Below, piece after piece: positions 57,375 to 64,000 of a stretch of DNA of 64,000 bases. The stretch's first letter is position 1. Each line of letters opens with the position of its first letter. Below the pieces are notes generated by a model. That model was not told where the DNA came from. It searched no databases and saw only the letters and a program-made list of their open reading frames with translations. This DNA is from Vibrio sp. VB16 (GTDB taxonomy: Bacteria > Pseudomonadota > Gammaproteobacteria > Enterobacterales > Vibrionaceae). The position numbers and the translations under genes were made by a program. The stretch covers positions 1 to 64,000 of the forward strand of contig NZ_CP087590.1 of NCBI RefSeq assembly GCF_015594925.2. The letters are read 5' to 3'.

Positions 57375-57836
57375 TTATGGAATCACATTCCGATTGATTG
57401 GGTTCTGAAGTGATATTAATGTTTCAGTCGATTGCACTTCGTCTATAGCCTGAAGCTTATCAATCAAAACATATTGTAGTTCTTCAATGGAGTGGCACAT
57501 TAGCTTTACGAAGATATTGTATGCCCCTGTTGTATAATAAGCCTCTACGACTTCATCCAATGCGTTCAATTTTTTTAGGGCTGAGTGATAGTCTCGAGCA
57601 GCGTTTAGATTAATACCAATAAAACAGCACACGTCGTAACCCAGCTTTTTAGGGTTAATAATAACCTCCGTCCCTTCAATAATTTCTGCAGCCTTCATCT
57701 TCTCTATTCGTACATGAATCGTTGCAGGGCTTACATCAAACTTCTTTGCCATTTCAGCATATGGTCGCCGTGCATCTTCTAATAATATTTTTAAGATAGC
57801 TCGGTCTAAGTCATCGAGGCGAGTGTTAGTGTGCAT
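57375..57836 (-). CDS. asnC: AsnC-type transcriptional regulator
   Basis: AsnC is an Lrp-family regulator that in E. coli activates asnA and is modulated by asparagine. The start at 57836 (MHTNTRLDDLDRAIL) is used; an upstream in-frame TTG at 57872 is rejected. The 153-residue protein has the HTH SPATIHVRIEKMK and the effector region YYTTGAYNIFVKLMC, close to E. coli AsnC over its whole length. Unusually, its divergent neighbour is a GGDEF/EAL sensor, not asnA. Confidence 0.92.
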   Translation of the reverse strand: MHTNTRLDDLDRAILKILLEDARRPYAEMAKKFDVSPATIHVRIEKMKAAEIIEGTEVIINPKKLGYDVCCFIGINLNAARDYHSALKKLNALDEVVEAYYTTGAYNIFVKLMCHSIEELQYVLIDKLQAIDEVQSTETLISLQNPINRNVIP

Positions 57837-57953
57837 TGAAGTAGGCAACCAGTCTAAGAATGTGGGTAACAAGAGTATATTTTATTCAATTGAGTGTTAC
57901 TATTGTTTTGATTTTTATTTAAATTATCGCGTGTGTGAAGGACAAAAGTTGCA

Positions 57954-60900
57954 GTGAGAATTCTTATACTACTGATCTTGATTTTCAGCGTTTCAGCTAA
58001 CGCTAAAGAGAAAGATGTCCTTGTTATACACTCTTATCATCAAGGTTTTTTATGGTCTGACGATTTTCAAGATGGCCTAGAATACATCCTTACCAAAAAT
58101 AAAATCCCTAATCGGGTTGTTTATCTAGACACAAAAAGACACCAATCAAAAAAATATTTAGATCAACTTGCTCAACTGTATACCGTTAAGCTTCAAAATG
58201 AGGAGTTCAAAGCGGTTATCGTTGTTGATAATTATGCATTGAATTTGATAAATAGCCTTGGTCATATGTTAGGTGATACCCCAATAATTTTTAGCGGTAT
58301 TAATGGTTATAAGGCGAATTTACATTCCAATTTAAATGCGACTGGCGTGGTCTCTCGGGTAGAAATACAAGGCAATGTTGAATTAATAAAAAGGTTGCAA
58401 CCTAACGTAAATAAAATTTATGTCATCACCGGTCTCTCGGTTACAGGAGAGGGGGTTCGAGATACAGTCAATCAATACCTAGACGAGTCCCCTAGTCATA
58501 GAGAATTGGTCGAACATTATGTTCCAGCAGACTACGAGTCCTTGAAAGCTTTTTTAACTAAAGCCCCTAAAAATAGCGCGATTCTTTATTGGGGCTTTTT
58601 TAACGATGGGTTGAACATTCATAACGATCAGGAAATTCGTGAAAAGATTGATGAGTTTTCAGCTGTTCCAGTTTATGTATTTCATGATTCGATATTCGGT
58701 TACGGGACCGTTGGCGGTGTTCTTCATAACGGTAACTCTCAGGGGAGATCTGCGGGGCTATTACTCGTCGACATGTTAGCTAACATGCCAGGCAATATTC
58801 CATCGGTCAGGCTGGCGACACCGACCATTGAACTCGATTACGACGCAATTCAAAAATGGGGGCTTAATATAAGCCAAGAGAACACGGCTGCGAATTTGAT
58901 TAACGAGCCTGAAGACGACTACCAGTGGGTTCAGGTTGTTATCACCATCTTTTTGTTGATGGCTGCCGTCATAATGGCGCTCCTGTATTATCTTCGCCGT
59001 TTAAGTAACAGTGAATCCAAGGCGCGTGAGAGCCAGTATTTACTCGAGTCAGTTATAGAACAAAGCCATCAATATATCGCTATCCTTGATAAATACGGCA
59101 GAGTTCTGACCAGTAATAATAAATTTCATGAATTAGTTTTTGATCAAGGATTACCTATTGATAAACCGATATGGCTTTTCAATGGGTGGGAAGATAAAGG
59201 CGCTAAGAAGCTTGGCCAGTTCTTTGAATCTAACTCGGAACTGAATTCAACTCGATTCGAGATTGAAGCGCTTTGTAAGGGCTCAGGATGTATTTTACTC
59301 GATGTCGTTCTTAATCAGTTGCCAGAGGAGTCTGGTGTCGAATCACAATACCTATTTGAAGCAAACGACATCACTATGGGGAAATTGGCTCAGCAGAAAT
59401 TGATTGAGCGTGAGTCCACCATGCGGATCTACTATGAACAACAACCAGTCATGATGTTGACACTAGATGAAAACTACCGAATTCAGGCACTTAATAAATT
59501 TGCACAAGAGTTATTAGGCTATAAAGAGCTAGAAATATTAGGCCATCGTTTGAAGGATTTTTATGCAGATGAAGGCACATTACCAGCGAAACAACTGCTG
59601 CTTAATCGAGAACATGAAATTAATGGCGTGTGGCGAAGAGAAGCTCGATATCGACATAAAGATGGCTCGGTATTATGGATTAGAGAAAATATTCGTCCAC
59701 TCGATCACTTTGGTAAGTTGTTGATGGTAGGCGAGGATATTACCGAGATTCATATTTTAACCGAGCAATTGGAGTATCAAGCTCGCTATGACTTGCTCAC
59801 CGAAACGTTCAACAGAAATCATTTTGAATTAGAACTAGAAAAGTCTTTGAAAGAAGTAAGTGACCACTTACGTACACACGCAATGCTCTATTTAGACCTT
59901 GATCAATTGAAGGTGCTTAATGATACCGCTGGACATGAAGCAGGTGATGCTGCGATCAAGTTCTCTGCAATGGTGGTTGAGTCTGTTTTACCATATAACT
60001 CTATATTGTCTAGAATGGGTGGTGATGAATTTGCAGTGCTATTAAGAGACTGCACGCAAACTGATGCTCAGAATATTGCCAAAGCGATTATCAATGAACT
60101 CAGCATCAATACATTCCAGTGGGACGACATATCACTCAATATTACGTGTTCTATTGGAATTCGATTGATCGATCATACTGCCGATTCCCCTCAAATGGTT
60201 CACGCTCAAGCGGATACGGCGTGTCATGCAGCTAAAGATGAAGGTCGGAATAGATTTCATCTTTATCTTCAAGATGATGAAGAGTTGCGTCGACGTCAAC
60301 TTGAGATGGAGTGCGTTAATCTGGTTCATGAGGCGTTGGCGAATAATCGATTGGAACTATTTGCACAGACAATTCTGCAGCTTGAAGAATCAAGTGATGC
60401 CCTGAAGATGCACTTTGAAATATTGGTTCGAATAAAAAGTGCTAATGGGGAGTATATTTCCCCAGGAATCTTCATGCCCGCCTCAGAGAAATACAATGTG
60501 GCACACCTTATTGATAAAGCCGTAGTGACCCAAACCCTAGCGTGGTTAGAGTCCAACATAGCCGACTATGATCAGTTAGGGCTTTGCTCTATTAATTTAT
60601 CGGGGCAGTCGATAGGGAATAGAGAATTTGTACATTTCTTGCTGGAAACGATTGAACATAGTTCGGTACCTAGCAACAAACTTTGTCTCGAAATTACAGA
60701 AACAGCCGCAATGGGGAATATGGATCGCGCCATTGATTTGTTTACTCAGATCAAACAACGAGGCTGTTTGATTGCACTGGATGATTTTGGTTCTGGTTTG
60801 TCATCCTTTGGCTACCTAAAAAAATTACCAGTGGATATCGTTAAGATAGATGGTTTATTTGTTCGTGATATGGATACGAATGAGACTGATTTTATTATGG

Positions 60901-61079
60901 TCCGTGCTATCAATGATTTAGCGAAACAAATGGGTAAGAAAACGGTCGCTGAATTTGTAGAAAATACAGCGATTATTGATCGGCTTCTTGAGTTAGGCGT
61001 AGACTATGCGCAGGGCTATATCGTTAGTAAACCTAAACCATTAGCCGAATTGGTAGCCGAACTGCAACAGATTCAGTAA
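57954..61079 (+). CDS. Membrane c-di-GMP sensor: ABC-type sensor, PAS, PAS, GGDEF, EAL
   Basis: A 1041-residue membrane protein with a GTG start. Order: signal peptide (ends SANAKEKD), a periplasmic ABC-substrate-binding-like domain (about 22-320), one membrane helix (about 325-347), two PAS domains (about 365-470 and 480-600), GGDEF and EAL. The cyclase motif is an intact MGGDEF (689-693). The RxxD inhibitory site before it is missing. The EAL core reads FEILVR (E822), with LCLEITE, DDFGSG (943-948), KIDGLF and the terminal QGY region kept, so the phosphodiesterase is probably active. Ligand unknown. Confidence 0.9.
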   Translation: MRILILLILIFSVSANAKEKDVLVIHSYHQGFLWSDDFQDGLEYILTKNKIPNRVVYLDTKRHQSKKYLDQLAQLYTVKLQNEEFKAVIVVDNYALNLINSLGHMLGDTPIIFSGINGYKANLHSNLNATGVVSRVEIQGNVELIKRLQPNVNKIYVITGLSVTGEGVRDTVNQYLDESPSHRELVEHYVPADYESLKAFLTKAPKNSAILYWGFFNDGLNIHNDQEIREKIDEFSAVPVYVFHDSIFGYGTVGGVLHNGNSQGRSAGLLLVDMLANMPGNIPSVRLATPTIELDYDAIQKWGLNISQENTAANLINEPEDDYQWVQVVITIFLLMAAVIMALLYYLRRLSNSESKARESQYLLESVIEQSHQYIAILDKYGRVLTSNNKFHELVFDQGLPIDKPIWLFNGWEDKGAKKLGQFFESNSELNSTRFEIEALCKGSGCILLDVVLNQLPEESGVESQYLFEANDITMGKLAQQKLIERESTMRIYYEQQPVMMLTLDENYRIQALNKFAQELLGYKELEILGHRLKDFYADEGTLPAKQLLLNREHEINGVWRREARYRHKDGSVLWIRENIRPLDHFGKLLMVGEDITEIHILTEQLEYQARYDLLTETFNRNHFELELEKSLKEVSDHLRTHAMLYLDLDQLKVLNDTAGHEAGDAAIKFSAMVVESVLPYNSILSRMGGDEFAVLLRDCTQTDAQNIAKAIINELSINTFQWDDISLNITCSIGIRLIDHTADSPQMVHAQADTACHAAKDEGRNRFHLYLQDDEELRRRQLEMECVNLVHEALANNRLELFAQTILQLEESSDALKMHFEILVRIKSANGEYISPGIFMPASEKYNVAHLIDKAVVTQTLAWLESNIADYDQLGLCSINLSGQSIGNREFVHFLLETIEHSSVPSNKLCLEITETAAMGNMDRAIDLFTQIKQRGCLIALDDFGSGLSSFGYLKKLPVDIVKIDGLFVRDMDTNETDFIMVRAINDLAKQMGKKTVAEFVENTAIIDRLLELGVDYAQGYIVSKPKPLAELVAELQQIQ

Positions 61080-61117
61080 AATACCGCCACTAAACCTATC
61101 CCTATATGGAGTGCTTT

Positions 61118-61894
61118 TTGCGCCTGCAACTGATCTGTGAAGAAAACATAGATACCAATCGGCTTGAACGTATTGCTCAAACGTGGTCATTGCAACACGA
61201 TGAACAGAGTCGCTTCGCGTTGGTTTTAAGCTCGGAAAGACTAGAGCTCAGAAAAATAGATGAGCCAAAATTAGGTGCGATCTACGTCGATCTGGTGGGC
61301 GGTCCCGTTGGACACCGGAGAAAATTTGGTGGCGGTAAAGCTCAGTCTATTGCAAAGGCTGCAGGGCTTAATAAAGGTGTGATACCAAGTGTGCTGGACG
61401 CAACTGCAGGGCTAGGTAGAGATGCGTTTGTACTTGCATCTCTTGGCTGTAAAGTGCAGATGATAGAGCGAAACCCAGTCGTCGCCGCTCTGCTGGATGA
61501 TGGCCTAGAGAGAGCAAAACAAGATCCAGAAATAGGCGTATGGGTTTCAGAAAGAATGTCGCTATTGCATGCATCTAGTCATGATGCATTGGAGATAATA
61601 TCTAATGATCGAAATTTCCTGCGACCAGATGTTGTCTATCTTGATCCTATGTATCCTCACCCTGAAGGAAAAAAGTCGGCATTAGTTAAAAAAGAGATGC
61701 GTGTATTCCAATCGCTCGTCGGGGCCGATCTAGATGCAGATGGTTTATTTGAGCCCGCTATGAAGCTTGCTAAAAAACGCGTTATAGTGAAAAGGCCTGA
61801 TTATGCCGACTGGCTAAATCAACAAAAACCAAGTATGGCAATTAAAACCAAAAAAAATCGTTTCGATGTATATGTAAAAGAATCAATGACATAA
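61118..61894 (+). CDS. rsmJ: 16S rRNA guanine-1516 N2-methyltransferase RsmJ
   Basis: RsmJ methylates G1516 of 16S rRNA. I prefer a TTG start at 61118 because GGAG lies 6 bp upstream and the result, MRLQLICEEN, matches the E. coli start. The in-frame ATG at 61106 has no Shine-Dalgarno and adds four residues. The 258-residue protein has the family stretches VGGPVGHRRKFGGGK, DATAGLGRDAFVLASLGC, the motif MIERNPVVAALLDDGL and VVYLDPMYPHP. Confidence 0.9.
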   Translation: MRLQLICEENIDTNRLERIAQTWSLQHDEQSRFALVLSSERLELRKIDEPKLGAIYVDLVGGPVGHRRKFGGGKAQSIAKAAGLNKGVIPSVLDATAGLGRDAFVLASLGCKVQMIERNPVVAALLDDGLERAKQDPEIGVWVSERMSLLHASSHDALEIISNDRNFLRPDVVYLDPMYPHPEGKKSALVKKEMRVFQSLVGADLDADGLFEPAMKLAKKRVIVKRPDYADWLNQQKPSMAIKTKKNRFDVYVKESMT

Positions 61895-61940
61895 TTCATT
61901 GGAGTAAATTTTTTATTGCATCAAGAATCAAATGAGACTA

Positions 61941-61962
61941 TATCTAAGTAATAATCATTCTC
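61941..61962 (+). promoter_or_regulatory. Candidate Fur box upstream of the Cys-rich small protein
   Basis: CTAAGTAATAATCATTCTC matches the 19-bp Fur consensus GATAATGATAATCATTATC at 13 of 19 positions, with the right half ATAATCATT perfect. It lies about 45 bp before the start of the gene at 62004. Confidence 0.45.
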
Positions 61963-62003
61963 AAAAAGGAGGGTGACCCTTTTGTGTTAGTTGGAGTCGT
62001 TAA

Positions 62004-62450
62004 ATGACAAAGCGTTTATGCAAGTTGAATCGCAGAGAAATATCTGAAGGGTTAGGTGAGATTTATTCTCTTGTCAGTGATGCTAAATATCTTTGTCGTT
62101 CTTGTGCTCGTTCTTCTCAAGACAGTTCTCAGCTTTGTAAACCGACCGCTATTCCTCCTCAAGCTTGCTTGTCCAAAAGTACGGAAGAGAAGCAGCAATG
62201 TGTCGTATTAGCGGATACTTTGCCAATCCCTGCACTCCCCATCCCTATTGATATGCTTAGCGAAGTGACAAAAAAAGAAGTCAAAAAGGCGAAAAAACAG
62301 GCCAAAAAGCAGAAGAAATACGTTAAGAAAATGGCGAGTATTTTGGATAAACAGAATAAGCTATTAAGAAAACAGAAAAAAATTGAAGAACAGTTTGCAA
62401 AATTTAATACTTTTCACAATGAAATGAATCTTAAGTCCGCCCTTCACTAA
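62004..62450 (+). CDS. Cys-rich, Lys-rich small protein of unknown function
   Basis: I recognise no named family. The 148-residue protein starts at an ATG with GGAG 7 bp upstream. It has an N-terminal cysteine cluster (C6, then CRSC near residue 31-34, LCKP near 44-46 and further Cys at 54 and 66) that could bind a metal. A Pro-rich segment (LPIPALPIPIDML) follows, then a strongly basic helical tail (about 90-130, many KKxxKK repeats) likely to form a coiled coil. Codon use is ordinary. A candidate Fur box upstream hints at iron control. Confidence 0.75.
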   Translation: MTKRLCKLNRREISEGLGEIYSLVSDAKYLCRSCARSSQDSSQLCKPTAIPPQACLSKSTEEKQQCVVLADTLPIPALPIPIDMLSEVTKKEVKKAKKQAKKQKKYVKKMASILDKQNKLLRKQKKIEEQFAKFNTFHNEMNLKSALH

Positions 62451-62551
62451 ACCTTCTTTTTACTGATTAGATAAGACGTGTCGACCTTGTTTATTAAGGC
62501 CGACATCGTTTCATGTCGTTTAGGTCAATTTATATCATCTTGAAGCGATTA

Positions 62552-63424
62552 TTAATCATAAGAAAAAGCCACTTTTCGCTTAATGATGGTCTCGTTTATC
62601 AGAAGAGAAAATAAGATGATAGCGCCACCTAGCGCGAGTCTAAGCATGTCTGCGTCACGATTCCAAATCAATATGTTTACCACCAAGCCAGCGGGCACCA
62701 AAACATTATTCATGACCGCAAGCGCACCTGCGTTGACCATGCATGCGCCTTTGTTCCATAAAAAATAACCTAATCCAGAAGCGATTAAACCTAGATAGGT
62801 CAGGATACCCCATTGCGTCATGGTCGTTGGCAGCCTTTCTGTGTTGCCAAATAGAGCAAAAGCGATAACAGCCACACAGACAGCCCCTAAATAAAAATAA
62901 CCGAATACAGTGTGTTGGGGGAGCGTTACTTCTTCTTTTTCCATTATCACCTTATAGCCTACCTGACCAATAGCAAAGCATAGGTTTGCCCCTTGAACGA
63001 CGAAGAACCCCTGTAAAAAATTATCGTTAACTCCAGAGAATTTAATGACCACGGCACCTGCAACCGCGATGATTGCCGTAATCAGATACCAAGGTGAGAA
63101 ACGGCCTTTTAGTAAGTCATAAACCAGCGTGACATAAATGGGCGTAAAGACAGTAAAAAGCAATACTTCAGGGACAGAGAGTAGTAAGAAAGACTGATAG
63201 TAAAAACAGTACATTAGTCCTAGTTGTATACCACCTACTGTCATGAGTTTAAGGATGAGTGATTTTGGAATATTTCGAAATTTTAAAAAAGGAAGAAAAA
63301 CCAAAGCAGCCAGAACAACGCGCATCAATACAGAGAACCAAGAGTCAACTTGGCCAGCAAGATAAACGCCAATCAAACTAAATGAAAAAGCCCATAATAG
63401 GGTCACTGCAGAAAGGTACAACAT
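62552..63424 (-). CDS. EamA/DMT-family membrane transporter
   Basis: A drug/metabolite transporter-type permease with 290 residues, about ten membrane helices and two repeated EamA domains (about 5-135 and 150-280). The motif region MLYLSAVTLLWAFSFSLIGV at the N-terminus and WGILTYLGLIASGLGYFLWN in the second half are typical. The substrate cannot be told from sequence; RhaT/YdcZ-type and CarR-like carriers share this fold. It stands alone between the Cys-rich gene and the stress-protein gene. Confidence 0.85.
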   Translation of the reverse strand: MLYLSAVTLLWAFSFSLIGVYLAGQVDSWFSVLMRVVLAALVFLPFLKFRNIPKSLILKLMTVGGIQLGLMYCFYYQSFLLLSVPEVLLFTVFTPIYVTLVYDLLKGRFSPWYLITAIIAVAGAVVIKFSGVNDNFLQGFFVVQGANLCFAIGQVGYKVIMEKEEVTLPQHTVFGYFYLGAVCVAVIAFALFGNTERLPTTMTQWGILTYLGLIASGLGYFLWNKGACMVNAGALAVMNNVLVPAGLVVNILIWNRDADMLRLALGGAIILFSLLINETIIKRKVAFSYD

Positions 63425-63486
63425 GTCTTATTTTACCGAATGAATGTTTGAACCTGCAGTGTACCCCAATTTAATGGCTAAATTAA

Positions 63487-63915
63487 TTAATCGTCATGTA
63501 AAGGAACAACCAACATATCAACCGGAACGCTATTTAGTAGCTGCTTAGTTGAGGATAGTATGACACTCCAAAAATCTTGGTGATGCCCGCAAATGACTAA
63601 ATCGACGTCCTTTTTATCAATCGTTTCCTTTAGTTCATACCCCAAATCGCCACTTCCGACTAAAGTATGTTTAATCGGCATTTTAGCTTGTTCTGCAAGT
63701 AATTTAAGCTGCGCTAACGATTCTTCCATGGCGTGATTTTGTGTTTCAGACAAATTTATATCAATGAGACCAGTGTATATTTCGGCATAATTCACATCAA
63801 TATGAATAAATGAGACTTCTGCGCCTAACGGTTGGGCTAATGCGACGGCTTTTTCAATCAGAATATGGCTTTCTTTGCTAAGGTCAATAGCGACCAAAAT
63901 ATGCTTATAGCTCAT
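63487..63915 (-). CDS. Universal stress protein UspA family
   Basis: A cytoplasmic small stress protein. The 142-residue protein begins MSYKHILVAIDLSKESHILI and contains DVDLVICGHHQDFWSVI, the UspA-type core. The C-terminus PVDMLVVPL is typical. In place of the ATP-binding glycine-rich motif of UspF/G types it has the non-nucleotide-binding UspA form. Its promoter lies beyond 63916. Confidence 0.9.
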   Translation of the reverse strand: MSYKHILVAIDLSKESHILIEKAVALAQPLGAEVSFIHIDVNYAEIYTGLIDINLSETQNHAMEESLAQLKLLAEQAKMPIKHTLVGSGDLGYELKETIDKKDVDLVICGHHQDFWSVILSSTKQLLNSVPVDMLVVPLHDD

Positions 63916-64000
63916 AGTGCTATCTCCATTTAAAGGACTTACCTTTTAAGCCTAGCATCTAATTTCAAAAAAATTTGTCGTTGTGATCTCATATCCTTAT

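Noticed and set aside
61963..61985. Palindrome-like GGAGGGTGACCCTTTTG near the Fur box
   Set aside because: The central stem is only three G-C pairs plus wobble pairs, too weak to be a terminator or an operator on its own.

Overview
The window is a 64 kb piece of a Vibrionaceae (Vibrio-type gammaproteobacterial) main chromosome next to the replication origin. The evidence is the dnaA-dnaN-recF-gyrB block, a Vibrio-like 16S gene ending in the anti-Shine-Dalgarno CCTCCTTA, a 16S-tRNA-Glu-23S-5S-tRNA-Thr-5S operon, and proteins (GlyQ/GlyS, FadB/FadA, IlvC, Rep, RlmJ, Gor) very close to their enterobacterial counterparts. It is mostly ordinary core genome. I see no prophage, insertion sequence, CRISPR array, toxin or defence island.

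Layout. 1-5846: 3' part of dnaA, then dnaN, recF and gyrB. 5900-6640: small heat-shock gene ibpA behind a sigma-32-type promoter and a ROSE-like RNA thermometer. 6663-13829: gluconate/Entner-Doudoroff regulon on the minus strand, a TRAP transporter (dctP-Q-M), gntK, edd, eda and gntR, preceded by two GntR operators. 13982-18316: avtA and glyQ-glyS. 18648-21141: tusA, a possible small RNA, a LysR regulator and acuI. 21470-27730: fadBA with a FadR box, then yigZ-trkH-hemG. 27800-33980: rRNA operon. 33981-36834: ilvY/ilvC and ubiK. 36946-41780: a self-regulated vexR-vexA-vexB-type RND efflux operon. 41957-44450: rep and cytochrome c5. 44687-45554: a tRNA array (Arg, then His-Pro twice) ending in two degenerate tRNA-Pro-like copies. 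46122-51671: a peptide ABC importer. 51793-64000: a SPOR-domain protein, gor, rlmJ, prlC, asnC, a GGDEF/EAL sensor, rsmJ, a Cys-rich small protein behind a possible Fur box, a DMT permease and a universal stress protein.

How the parts work together. The gluconate block is a complete uptake-to-pyruvate route: TRAP import, phosphorylation by GntK, dehydration by Edd and cleavage by Eda, with GntR encoded at the end of the cluster. fadBA is placed for FadR control. ilvY/ilvC and vexR-vexA-vexB are each arranged for local regulation by their own regulator. The least explained sequences are the degenerate tRNA-Pro tandem copies with mutually complementary insertions, the promoter-terminator unit at 18963-19081, the SPOR plus FGE-like fusion protein and the Fur-box-associated Cys-rich protein. 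Several start codons were moved from the longest reading frame on the basis of Shine-Dalgarno position and family N-termini.
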